Shown one piece after another: positions 1 through 7,374 of a DNA stretch of 14,559 nucleotides (positions within the stretch are counted from its first letter, which is position 1; the number at the start of each line of letters is the position of its first letter). The position numbers were made by a program, and so were the translations under genes. Under the pieces are notes generated by a model that saw only the letters and a list, made by a program, of their open reading frames with translations, had not been told where the DNA came from and ran no database searches. This DNA is from Acidimicrobiaceae bacterium (GTDB lineage Bacteria > Actinomycetota > Acidimicrobiia > Acidimicrobiales > RAAP-2): contig PKZI01000057.1 of assembly GCA_003133005.1 (NCBI GenBank), positions 11,894-26,452 on the forward strand. The letters are read 5' to 3'.

Positions 1-182
1 ATGAAGTACTCGGTGTCAAAGGTGGCGAGGACCTCGGTATTGATGGTGTTGAGCATGGTCGAGATGGCCGTACTCGCACCCAACCCGGCGTCGATCCAAC
101 CTTCGAGGCTTATCACCAGCACGGGCTCGTTGAGTTCGGGGTCCGCGAGGAAGATGATGCGGTCGTAGATTTCGTCGTCCAT
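1..182 (-). CDS. PAC2 family protein (N-terminal fragment; runs off the window)
   Basis: Sixty codons are visible from an ATG at 182 down to the window edge; the rest lies outside. The protein begins MDDEIYDRIIFLADPEL and carries EGWIDAG at residues 28-34, followed by an alanine/threonine-rich helix and TFDTEYF. The G-W-x-D-A-G signature near the N terminus is typical of the PAC2 (proteasome assembly chaperone 2-like) family found throughout actinobacteria. Members are about 270-320 residues long, and their bacterial role is not firmly established. The ATG overlaps the TAA stop of the upstream kinase gene by one base, so translation is probably coupled and the two genes are probably co-transcribed. 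Family assignment rests only on this N-terminal segment; the start is well supported by the overlap. Confidence 0.75.
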   Translation of the reverse strand, partial: MDDEIYDRIIFLADPELNEPVLVISLEGWIDAGLGASTAISTMLNTINTEVLATFDTEYF

Positions 183-1219
183 TATTTCTCCAGCGTCTGG
201 CGCGCCAAATCAGCGAGCCAGACAATATGTTTCGGGAACTCCACCACGCTGCCCTGGTCACCCGCACTGGCGCCGGCGCTGTATCGCGCGAAGACGCCCT
301 GAAGAATGCAGGCCAACTTCCAGTAACCGAATGCTTGATAGTAGGCAACGTCACTGACATCGAGTGACGTATGAGAGGAATACAACTTTAGCAACTCGTC
401 GCGACTGACGAATCCGGGTGCGGTCGTGGGCGCCGAACCGAGCAGTGCCGCCTTGTCATCACCTGGTTCGGCCCAGTACGCGAGCAGCAGTCCCACGTCC
501 GCCATTGGATCGCCGAGAGTGCAAATTTCCCAATCGAGAATCGCCCGCACCTCACCATTCTCATCCAAGACCGTGTTGTCGAGACGGTAATCACCGTGGA
601 CGACCGCGACACGCTGCTGGGCCGGAATCTGTGACGCGAGTTGATCGGCGACCGACTCGACCAGTCCGTTATCGTCGACGCCCTCGACGCGCATCTGCTG
701 GAATTGCGTGCGCCAACGCCGCAGCTGACGCTCGATATACCCGTCGTGCTTCGCGAGCGCACCGAGTCCCACGCGCTCGACGTCAACTTCGTGCAGACGG
801 GCGAGCGTGGTGGCGAGATGACCACCAATCGCCGCGCGAGTGGCTTCAGTGAAATACTTTTCGGCGTCGAGGCGATCGCGAAGGATTGCCCCATCGACGA
901 ACTCCATGACGTAGAAAGGGCTTTCGTTCACTGAGACGTCGGTGCAGAGTCCGAGCGGTGTCGCGACGGGCACGCCCACGGGATGCAGTGCGGAGATGAT
1001 CGTGAATTCACGCGCCATGTCGTGCGCGGTGGGAAGCACGTGGCTGGTGGGCGGGCGGCGAAGCGCGAATCGGCGCCCCGTCGCGTCAGTGACCTGGTAG
1101 GTGAGGTTCGAGCGCCCACCCGCGATCAGTTCGAAGGTAAGTGGCGCGACGGCGTTCGTGTGCTCGACCATCCACGACGAGACCTCGTTTTGCTTAATGC
1201 CGACGACGTCGCTCCCCAT
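182..1219 (-). CDS. Phosphotransferase (APH) family protein, acyl-CoA-dehydrogenase-associated type
   Basis: The product is a 345-residue kinase-fold protein of the aminoglycoside phosphotransferase/choline kinase superfamily. Counted from the ATG at 1219, it has the nucleotide-loop region GGRSN (34-38), the catalytic loop HGDYRLDN (208-215) and the metal-binding ILDWE (227-231), followed by the GDPMADVGLLLAYW stretch. This pattern matches the subfamily often encoded near acyl-CoA dehydrogenases (ACAD10/11-like), so the substrate is more likely a small hydroxylated metabolite than an antibiotic; the substrate is inferred, not known. A longer frame opens at an ATG at 1288. I prefer 1219 because homologues begin just before the ELIAGGRSN strand and because a TAGCCT -10 box lies 8 nt upstream. 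The last base of its stop overlaps the PAC2 start codon. Family is secure; specificity and exact start are less so. Confidence 0.85.
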   Translation of the reverse strand: MGSDVVGIKQNEVSSWMVEHTNAVAPLTFELIAGGRSNLTYQVTDATGRRFALRRPPTSHVLPTAHDMAREFTIISALHPVGVPVATPLGLCTDVSVNESPFYVMEFVDGAILRDRLDAEKYFTEATRAAIGGHLATTLARLHEVDVERVGLGALAKHDGYIERQLRRWRTQFQQMRVEGVDDNGLVESVADQLASQIPAQQRVAVVHGDYRLDNTVLDENGEVRAILDWEICTLGDPMADVGLLLAYWAEPGDDKAALLGSAPTTAPGFVSRDELLKLYSSHTSLDVSDVAYYQAFGYWKLACILQGVFARYSAGASAGDQGSVVEFPKHIVWLADLARQTLEK

Positions 1220-1227
1220 ACAATTCG

Positions 1228-1233
1228 AGGCTA
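1228..1233 (-). promoter_or_regulatory. Putative -10 box (TAGCCT) for the phosphotransferase gene
   Basis: On the minus strand TAGCCT is followed by 8 nt and then the ATG at 1219, spacing that would give a leaderless or nearly leaderless transcript. The same hexamer precedes rpsT and lepA in this window. No good -35 element is visible, so this rests on spacing and recurrence. Confidence 0.5.
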
Positions 1234-1313
1234 ACAGTGCCGCGTGAGCACCTTCGCTCAGGCGACGCCCAGTTAGGCTGACCGACATGGTGCGTCATTT
1301 CCGCGTAAATTCT

Positions 1314-1327
1314 CGAAGAATTTTTCG
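1314..1327. repeat. Imperfect 14-bp palindrome in the divergent kinase/folP region
   Basis: CGAAGAATTTTTCG reads as two 7-bp arms with one mismatched pair. It lies in the short AT-rich patch between the divergent phosphotransferase and folP genes, just downstream of a possible TAAATT -10 (1306-1311). It could be an operator; nothing identifies a regulator. Confidence 0.3.
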
Positions 1328-1358
1328 CGTTGCGATACCGCGTTCCCCCGCTGACGAG

Positions 1359-1368
1359 GGCGTACGCC
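1359..1368. repeat. Perfect 10-bp palindrome upstream of folP
   Basis: GGCGTACGCC is exactly self-complementary and ends 16 bp before the folP ATG. In a CG-rich genome a 10-bp palindrome can arise by chance. Its position between the start codon and any promoter makes it a candidate protein-binding site. Confidence 0.25.
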
Positions 1369-1384
1369 GCACTTTTGTGTCGTC

Positions 1385-2245
1385 ATGAACTCGTTTCACC
1401 CGAGTGCGCCACTGAAACTCAGTCTCGGTGCGCGGACCTACGACCTGAGCACACGCGCGTTGGTCATGGGCATTCTTAATCGAACCAAGGATTCCTTCTT
1501 TGGTCCCGCCGCCACCTACGACCTCGACGCGTTTTTCGCACGCGCCGAACAACTGGTCGACGACGGTGCGGACGTCCTTGACGTTGGGGGAGTGAAGGCG
1601 GGACCGGGCGAGGAGGTCATCGAGACAGAGGAATTGGACCGAGTGGTCGGCGTCGTCGGCGCATTGCACGAACGTTTCGACGTTCCGCTCAGCATTGACA
1701 CCTGGCGCGCCTCGGTGGCCGACGCCTGTTTCGCCCAAGGTGCCGTGTTGGGTAATGACATCAGCGGTTTCGCCGACCCTGCATATCTCGAGGTCGCCGC
1801 CAAGGCGGGGGCGAGCGTCGTCGCCACCCACATTCGACTTCGACCGCGGGTCGCTGACCCGAATCCCGAATACGACGACGTCACACGCACGGTGTCTGAT
1901 TATCTCGTGGAGCGACGCGAGAGGGCACGCACGGCGGGAATTGGCGACGACCGGATAATCCTTGACGCGGGACTTGATCTAGGCAAAACCACCGCGCAGT
2001 CACTGCAACTCCTGCGCGACTCGGCACAACTGGCCGCTCTGGGCTCACCCTTGCTGCTCTCGGCGTCGAATAAGACGTTCCTCGGCGTGCTGTTCGACCT
2101 CGAGGTCACCGAGCGTCGAGAGGCCTCACTCGCGGCGAGCTCACTGGGCATCGCGGCGGGCTGTCGCGTCGTGCGCGTGCACGACGTCAAGGGTTCGGTA
2201 CGCGTGCGCGATGCGCTGGCGCGCGTTCTCGAGGCGCACGCGTGA
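1385..2245 (+). CDS. folP: Dihydropteroate synthase homologue, FolP2-like
   Basis: This is a 286-residue TIM-barrel pterin-binding protein. Barrel motifs appear in family order: MGILNRTKDSF (28-38), DVGGVKAGPG (66-75), SIDTWRASVA (103-112), GNDISG (123-128), THIRLRPR (148-155), DAGLDLGKT (194-202), SASNKTFLG (226-234) and RVHDV (264-268). Classical DHPS joins pterin pyrophosphate to p-aminobenzoate for folate synthesis. Several motifs here follow the actinobacterial FolP2 version instead: N-R-T after MGIL, GGVKAGPG in place of GGESTRPG, T-H in place of M-H, and SNK in place of SRK. Mycobacterial FolP2 has been reported to lack DHPS activity, so catalysis should not be assumed. No Shine-Dalgarno sequence is visible before the ATG. 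The 3' end overlaps holA by 4 bp (GTGA). The family is certain; folate function is uncertain. Confidence 0.88.
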   Translation: MNSFHPSAPLKLSLGARTYDLSTRALVMGILNRTKDSFFGPAATYDLDAFFARAEQLVDDGADVLDVGGVKAGPGEEVIETEELDRVVGVVGALHERFDVPLSIDTWRASVADACFAQGAVLGNDISGFADPAYLEVAAKAGASVVATHIRLRPRVADPNPEYDDVTRTVSDYLVERRERARTAGIGDDRIILDAGLDLGKTTAQSLQLLRDSAQLAALGSPLLLSASNKTFLGVLFDLEVTERREASLAASSLGIAAGCRVVRVHDVKGSVRVRDALARVLEAHA

Positions 2246-3258
2246 CCGGCTCGTCGGTCGCCGTCGTGGGAACTGATCCCACGATGGTCTACGACGCACT
2301 ACGAAACGTCGTCGCGGCCGCGCTCGGCGACCTCGACCCGGCGTCCGCGCTCGAGGACTTCACCGCGCGCGACGCCGCCGCGTCGTCGAGCGAGTCAGTA
2401 CTTGCGCGCGTTCTCGAGGCGCTCAACACGCCCCCGTTCTTGAGTGAACGCCGCGTCGTCGTCGTTCGCGACGCGCAGTCGTTACTGAGCGACGAATCGA
2501 ATCAAGTGGCGAAGTGGATCGCGAACCCGGCGCCCGGCGTCGTGCTCGTGCTGGGTGTTGTGGGCACCAAGGCGAACAAACTGGTCAAAGCCGCTAGCGA
2601 CGTCGTCGAAGTGAACGTCAGTTCGCGCGCGCCCGATCGCGTCGCCTACGTCAAAGAGAAGCTCGACGAATACGGCGTCAACGTCGAGCACGCCGTCATC
2701 CAGGGGATCACGGATCGAGTCGGCGACGACCTCTCACGCGTGGACTCACTCGCGCGCACGCTCGCGTCGATCTTCGCGTCAGCGCCTCTCAACATGGACC
2801 AAGTGCGTCCGTACCTTGGCGACGCCGGCGACGTTCCCGAGTGGGACCTCACCGACGCCATCGACAAGGGTGACGCCACAACAGCGATCGTCGTGGCGCG
2901 TCGAATGCTCGATTCGAAGTCACGCGCGGGGCTTCAACTCGTGAACGCACTGCAGCGCCACTACCTGCGCATGGCACGTCTCGAAGGCAGTGACGCGCGA
3001 AGTGACGACGCGGCGGCGACCTTGCTCGGCATCCACCGTTTTCCCGCGGGAAAGTCGCTTCGCGTTGCCCAACGCCTGGGTCCCGAACGGATTAGTGCCG
3101 CGGTGCACCTCATTACGAACGCGGATCTTGACCTCAAGGGGGGCGTGAGTTACGGGGGCAAGGACCTCAACACGGACTTGGACCTGACGGAGCTGACGGT
3201 GATCGAGATCCTGGTCGCTCGACTCGCTCGGCTGAGTCAAGGTGCGCGACGTCGCTGA
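2242..3258 (+). CDS. holA: DNA polymerase III subunit delta
   Basis: The product is a 338-residue clamp-loader delta subunit, the AAA+-like protein that opens the beta sliding clamp during replication. As is normal for delta, there is no functional Walker A motif. Recognition rests on the overall HolA pattern: an acidic N-terminal region, PFLSERRVVVVRDAQSLL (about 64-81), a hydrophobic strand then TKANKLVKA (about 109-117), a central helical region, and the C-terminal all-helical collar ending in DLDLTELTVIEILVARLARL. Length matches the family. The GTG start overlaps the folP stop as GTGA, indicating translational coupling. In many actinobacteria holA lies just upstream of an inverted rpsT and lepA; the same arrangement is kept here but with two genes inserted before rpsT. 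Confidence 0.9.
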   Translation: MTGSSVAVVGTDPTMVYDALRNVVAAALGDLDPASALEDFTARDAAASSSESVLARVLEALNTPPFLSERRVVVVRDAQSLLSDESNQVAKWIANPAPGVVLVLGVVGTKANKLVKAASDVVEVNVSSRAPDRVAYVKEKLDEYGVNVEHAVIQGITDRVGDDLSRVDSLARTLASIFASAPLNMDQVRPYLGDAGDVPEWDLTDAIDKGDATTAIVVARRMLDSKSRAGLQLVNALQRHYLRMARLEGSDARSDDAAATLLGIHRFPAGKSLRVAQRLGPERISAAVHLITNADLDLKGGVSYGGKDLNTDLDLTELTVIEILVARLARLSQGARRR

Positions 3259-3269
3259 GAGCGCGCTCG

Positions 3270-3275
3270 TAGGAT
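3270..3275 (+). promoter_or_regulatory. Putative -10 box (TAGGAT) upstream of the AMP-binding/ACP/PlsC gene
   Basis: TAGGAT fits the TAGNNT pattern seen at other starts in this window. It lies in the 52-bp gap after holA, about 35 bp before the GTG at 3311, so the gene may have its own promoter with a short leader. No matching -35 is visible. Confidence 0.4.
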
Positions 3276-3310
3276 GGGCCAACCGGTGACGGCGAGGTCG
3301 CGAACTCGAG

Positions 3311-5791
3311 GTGAATGGCGGTGGTGCGGTGAGCGCTCGAAATTTTGTTGAGTACGTCGAGAATCTCGGTCGGTTCGGGGACAAACTCGCCCTTACGAGT
3401 CGTTCCTTTCTCAAACTGCAGCGCGTTCGACACCGTGATCTTCGTGACGGCGCGAACCGGGTCGCGGGTTTTCTCACGCGCGCGGGCGTCGAGCGCGGTG
3501 ATCGGGTCATGGTCGTGTCGCCTAATTCGCCCGAGTGGGTGACCTTGATGCTCGGCACATTCCTCGTGGGTGCGGTGCTGGTGCCGGTGGACGCCGCCAG
3601 TTCCGAAGAACGGGTGCTGCGATTTGCCAAAGAGACGTCACCCAAGATTCTCTTCGCCAGCCGCAATTTGCGATTCGAGAACACGGGACTGCTCACGTAT
3701 TTCTTGGACGACCTGGACGAACTGGTGGCGAACGAACCCGCTCGAGCGAACGTGACGCCCGTCGATCCGTCTTCTCCTGCGGTCATTGTCTTCACCTCGG
3801 GAACGACGGCGGACCCCAAGGGCGTGGTGCTCAGTCCCGCGAACATCTTGGCGAACGTTGACGGGATCCTCGAGCGCATCAACGTCGGTGAGGACTGGCG
3901 TTTCCTCTCGGTGCTTCCGCTTTCGCACATGTACGAAATGTCCGCGACTTTGGCGAGTCTCTCGAACGGTGCGAGCATCTTCTATATGCCGCGCGTCACT
4001 CCTCGCGCGATCGTCCAAGCGCTCAACGATTACAAGATCACCACGATCCTCGCCATTCCCCAGTTGCTCACGATCATGCTCGAGCGCATCGAACAGGCCG
4101 TCGAAGAACAGGGAAAGACCAAACTCTTCGCGAGGATCAATCAACTCTCCGAGCGATTGCCCTTTGGTCTTCGTCGCTATCTGTTCTTCAGCGTGCATCG
4201 CCAGTTAGGTGGTCACTTGGCGCTCGTCGTCACTGGCGGCGCTCCCATCCCGCCTGAAGTCGGCGCGTCGTGGGAACGATTCGGCGTGCGCCTCGTCCAG
4301 GGTTACGGGCTCACCGAGACCTCGCCAATCCTTACTTGTAATGCACTGGAGGACCGACGCCTCGACTCCGCGGGCAAAGCGCTCAACAACGTGTCGTTGC
4401 GCATTGGCGCGGACGGCGAGATTCAGGCGAAGGGTCCGAGTGTGTTCTCGGGCTACTGGCAGAACGACGAGGCGACCAAGGCCGCGTTCAGTGACGACGG
4501 TTGGTTTCGCACCGGTGACGTTGGTCGAATCGACGAAGGGTGGCTACGGATTCAGGGCCGGCTCAAGTTCGTCATCGTTCGAAGCAGCGGGCTGAAGGTC
4601 TTTCCCGAGGACGTCGAACTGGTGACCAGTGACGAACCAAGTCTGCGCGCCGTGTGCATCGTGGGAGAAGAGACCGACAAGGGCGAGACCGTCGTCGCGG
4701 TCGTGGTCGCTGACGGCACGGACGAGGAGATCACCCAGAGTGTGGCGCGCGTCAATGCGCGACTCGAGGCGTTTCAGCACATCGATTCGTGGCGTCGCTG
4801 GCCCGACGCCGATTTTCCAAGGACTCGACTCCTCAAGGTCGATCGCCGCCAGGTCCAAGACTGGGTGAACTCAGTCCAGCCGAGCGTAGGCGCGGCACCG
4901 ACCGCGGTCGCGGGTGAGGATCAAGTGATGCACATCATCCGGCTCAGTCTCGATAGTCCCAACGCGGTCGTGCGCGACAGTGACCGCCTCGATGATCTGG
5001 GTCTGGACTCACTGCGCCGACTCATGGCGGTGTCATTGCTCGAAGAACAACTCGGCGTCGCGATCTCTGACGAGTCGGTCACGCCACAAACCACGGTGGG
5101 TGAACTTCGCGAACTGGCGAGTGTGGGAAGCGCCGGTGAGGCACCGAAGCGACCGCCGCGCTGGCCCTACTGGGCGCCCGTTCGCGCGGCGGGCAATGCC
5201 CTTCGCGATCACCTGGTCGATCCGGTCGTTGGTCACTGGGTGCACCTCGACGTCCAAGGTACCGAACGTCTCGCGTCGCTGTCGGGACCCGCGCTGTTCA
5301 TCTTTAACCACAGTGACGACTTCGACGTGCCGGTCGTGTATCGTGCGCTGCCTCGTCGGGTCCGTCACCGTCTCGCGGTCGCGACCGGTGACGACGTCAT
5401 GTCCGAACATCGGGTCCTGGCTCTCATCGCGCGGCTCTTCTTCGCTGGGTTCAGTTTCGCGCGAAGCGAACCGTACCTGGCGAGCCTGGAGAACGTCGGG
5501 GTCATGATCGATCGGAAGTGGAACGTGCTGATCGCGCCCGAGGGCCGCATCGATAACTCGGGACGACTTCAGAGTTTCAAGACTGGTATTGGACTGCTCG
5601 CGGTGAACCTCGGCGTGCCGGTCGTCCCCGTCAAGACCGTGGGGCTCACCGGCACGGTCCCGCTGCACGCGAAGTGGCCCAAGAAGAGCAGTCGCGTCAC
5701 CGTGCGCATTGGCGAGCCGGTTTCCTTTGGTCGTCACGAGAACTACGAGGACGTCACCGAACGCCTGCACGACATCGTCGAGCAACTCTAA
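3311..5791 (+). CDS. AMP-binding / acyl carrier / PlsC acyltransferase three-domain protein
   Basis: This is an 826-residue protein with three domains. Residues 1 to about 520 form an acyl-adenylating enzyme: FTSGTTADPKG (161-171), GYGLTETSP (331-339), TGD (401-403) and the GRLKFVIVRSSGLKVFPED hinge. Residues about 540-610 are a carrier domain with DDLGLDS, where Ser567 is the expected phosphopantetheine attachment site. Residues about 650-826 are a PlsC/LPLAT acyltransferase: NHSDDFD (HX4D, 666-672), FARSEP, PEGR (743-746) and the VPVVPVK block. The likely activity is to activate a fatty acid, load it onto its own carrier domain and pass it to a lysophospholipid or glycerol-phosphate acceptor; this is inferred. 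E. coli Aas has the acyltransferase first and no internal carrier. The frame opens at GTG 3311, but GTG 3329 (VSARNF) is an equally plausible start. An MFS gene follows 25 bp later. Confidence 0.9.
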   Translation: MNGGGAVSARNFVEYVENLGRFGDKLALTSRSFLKLQRVRHRDLRDGANRVAGFLTRAGVERGDRVMVVSPNSPEWVTLMLGTFLVGAVLVPVDAASSEERVLRFAKETSPKILFASRNLRFENTGLLTYFLDDLDELVANEPARANVTPVDPSSPAVIVFTSGTTADPKGVVLSPANILANVDGILERINVGEDWRFLSVLPLSHMYEMSATLASLSNGASIFYMPRVTPRAIVQALNDYKITTILAIPQLLTIMLERIEQAVEEQGKTKLFARINQLSERLPFGLRRYLFFSVHRQLGGHLALVVTGGAPIPPEVGASWERFGVRLVQGYGLTETSPILTCNALEDRRLDSAGKALNNVSLRIGADGEIQAKGPSVFSGYWQNDEATKAAFSDDGWFRTGDVGRIDEGWLRIQGRLKFVIVRSSGLKVFPEDVELVTSDEPSLRAVCIVGEETDKGETVVAVVVADGTDEEITQSVARVNARLEAFQHIDSWRRWPDADFPRTRLLKVDRRQVQDWVNSVQPSVGAAPTAVAGEDQVMHIIRLSLDSPNAVVRDSDRLDDLGLDSLRRLMAVSLLEEQLGVAISDESVTPQTTVGELRELASVGSAGEAPKRPPRWPYWAPVRAAGNALRDHLVDPVVGHWVHLDVQGTERLASLSGPALFIFNHSDDFDVPVVYRALPRRVRHRLAVATGDDVMSEHRVLALIARLFFAGFSFARSEPYLASLENVGVMIDRKWNVLIAPEGRIDNSGRLQSFKTGIGLLAVNLGVPVVPVKTVGLTGTVPLHAKWPKKSSRVTVRIGEPVSFGRHENYEDVTERLHDIVEQL

Positions 5792-5816
5792 AAAATGCGA
5801 AGGGCGGTTGGTTCAC

Positions 5817-7058
5817 GTGGATGAACACGTTGCGCCGTCGACGCGCCACGCGCACCAAGTCATGCTCGTCTTGTTTCTCGCCACGCTCGCGGCCGGATTC
5901 GCCGAGTTCGGCGCGACCACGTCGCTCAACGACGTCGCGCGCCATTTCGGAAGCTTCACCCAGCACAACACCATCCAGAGCGTGATCGGACTCTCGGGCT
6001 CGGCGCTCGGACTCGGTCTTGCTGCGTACCGGCTCTCGTCACTCGCCGCCCTGCCTTTGGCGTCGCTCGCGGACCGGTTCGGGCGAACGAGGATGCTGCG
6101 CCACACGTTGCTCTGGGGACTCATCATCACCGCGCTCGCGTCGCTCAGTCCGAGCTACTGGTTCTTCGTGGCGTGCTTCGCGCTCGCACGACCGTTACTG
6201 TCGGTCGCCAACACGTTGGTGCAGATCATCACGGTCGAACTCGCGACGGTGAAGTTGCGCATCCAGCGCATCGCGATCATGGCGGCGGGTCTGGGTATTG
6301 GTTCGGGGTTATCTGCGGTGGTGCACGGCGTCGTTCGCGGACACGATTCATTTCGATGGCTCTTCGCCTTCGCTCTCGTGCCGGTGCTCCTCGTAGTTCC
6401 CTTGCTCCGGAGGATTCCCGAGCCAGCCAAGAGCGCGCGCGAGACACCACTCGCGCGACTGGGTTCGGTACCGCTCGAAGCGCGACCTCGCCTCGCAATC
6501 GTCTGTGCGATCACGTTGCTCATTGGCGTCATCACCGGTCCCGCGGGCGGCTTCACGTTCGTCTACGCCGAAGGGATTCTCAAGATGCATCCCTCGAGCG
6601 TCTCGGAGGTCGTGGTGATAAGTGGTGCCGCGGGTCTGGCGGGACTCTTCCTCTCGCGACGATTCGCGCGCACGCTCGGACGTCGTTGGACCATCGCGAT
6701 CGGCGTGGTCTTCACCGCGCTCGCGTCAACCTTCGCCTACGGCGGGGGAAAGACGAACTTCGTGATTGGTTACATCTTCACCGTAGGTGCGGGTGGACTA
6801 CTCGCGCCCGCGGTGACCGCGATCAGCACCGAGATCTTCGCGCACCGTTTTCGCGCGACCGCGACGGGTTGGATCACGGTCGCGGGCGTGATCGGTGCGA
6901 TCGCGGGGCTCGGGCTCTTCGGTTGGGTGGGCGACAGCGTGCACACGTCGAGTTCGTCGGGACTTCGCGTGGCGGCGCTGGTGACGTTCTTGCCGCTGTT
7001 GCCGGCGTTGTTCTTGCTCATCCGTCTGCCCGAGAGTCGGGCGATGGAGTTGACCTAA
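5817..7058 (+). CDS. MFS transporter
   Basis: The product is a polytopic membrane protein of 413 residues with about 12 hydrophobic segments. It carries the major facilitator motif A between helices 2 and 3 (LADRFGRTRML) and ends LPESRAMEL, as do sugar-porter/MFS_1 members. The open frame extends upstream to 5709 inside the preceding gene, but that extension is hydrophilic. GTG 5817 is preferred because it follows the previous stop, has a GAAGGG sequence about 12 nt upstream, and puts the first helix (VMLVLFLATLAAGF) near the N terminus. It lies 25 bp after the acyltransferase gene and is probably co-transcribed with it, which makes a lipid or lysolipid substrate possible; sequence alone does not show this. 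It converges on rpsT with only 7 bp between stops. Confidence 0.85.
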   Translation: MDEHVAPSTRHAHQVMLVLFLATLAAGFAEFGATTSLNDVARHFGSFTQHNTIQSVIGLSGSALGLGLAAYRLSSLAALPLASLADRFGRTRMLRHTLLWGLIITALASLSPSYWFFVACFALARPLLSVANTLVQIITVELATVKLRIQRIAIMAAGLGIGSGLSAVVHGVVRGHDSFRWLFAFALVPVLLVVPLLRRIPEPAKSARETPLARLGSVPLEARPRLAIVCAITLLIGVITGPAGGFTFVYAEGILKMHPSSVSEVVVISGAAGLAGLFLSRRFARTLGRRWTIAIGVVFTALASTFAYGGGKTNFVIGYIFTVGAGGLLAPAVTAISTEIFAHRFRATATGWITVAGVIGAIAGLGLFGWVGDSVHTSSSSGLRVAALVTFLPLLPALFLLIRLPESRAMELT

Positions 7059-7065
7059 GCGGTCG

Positions 7066-7329
7066 TTACGCCTCTTCGCGCAGTGCGGCGATGCGGTGCA
7101 TCAAGCCACTCTTCTTGTTAGCGGCCTGGTTCTTGTGGATGACGCCCTTGGCGGCGGCCTTGTCGATGCGCTTGATCGCGGCGCGCAACGTGGTCTCCTC
7201 GTCCTCGGTGCCAACGGCGGCGACGGCGTTCTTGGTGCGGGTGCGCACTTCGGACTTGACGGCCTTGTTGCGCTCGCGTGCCGCCGCGCTCTGCTTGTTG
7301 CGCTTGATCTGGCTCTTGATGTTTGCCAC
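7066..7329 (-). CDS. rpsT: 30S ribosomal protein S20
   Basis: This 87-residue basic protein begins [20 protein letters not shown] and contains the family block [19 protein letters not shown] followed by [11 protein letters not shown]. It is a primary 16S rRNA-binding protein of the small subunit. Length and alignment to S20 are complete. The GTG start has a GAGG Shine-Dalgarno 6 nt upstream (7336-7339). The gene is antiparallel to its neighbours and diverges from lepA, the usual actinobacterial arrangement. The leader carries a hairpin next to the predicted transcript start. Confidence 0.97.
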   Translation of the reverse strand: MANIKSQIKRNKQSAAARERNKAVKSEVRTRTKNAVAAVGTEDEETTLRAAIKRIDKAAAKGVIHKNQAANKKSGLMHRIAALREEA

Positions 7330-7348
7330 GAATTACCTCGAGATTGTG

Positions 7349-7365
7349 CGCGGATACGCTCCGCG
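7349..7365 (-). promoter_or_regulatory. Hairpin in the rpsT leader
   Basis: A perfect 6-bp stem (CGCGGA / TCCGCG) encloses a 5-nt loop. With the TAGCCT box at 7375-7380 as the -10, transcription would start near 7367, so the hairpin would sit at the extreme 5' end of the rpsT mRNA. It may protect the transcript or take part in S20 autoregulation; both are inferences. Confidence 0.4.
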
Positions 7366-7374
7366 GGCTGAATA

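Noticed and set aside
1220..1288. N-terminal extension of the phosphotransferase to the ATG at 1288
   Set aside because: The extra 23 residues lack the family pattern, and a TAGCCT -10 box lies within this stretch 8 nt before the ATG at 1219. The extension cannot be fully excluded.
2920..3978. A 352-codon minus-strand open frame antisense to holA and the AMP-binding gene
   Set aside because: Low-complexity Ser/Arg/Thr composition, no motif, and opposite to two well-supported genes.
5709..5816. Upstream extension of the MFS frame inside the preceding gene
   Set aside because: Hydrophilic, low-complexity residues overlapping the conserved PlsC C terminus; GTG 5817 is a more natural start.
7059..7065. 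Terminator between the convergent MFS and rpsT genes
   Set aside because: Only 7 bp separate the stops and no GC-rich stem with a T-run is seen. Likewise there is no gap at the lepA/DinB convergence.
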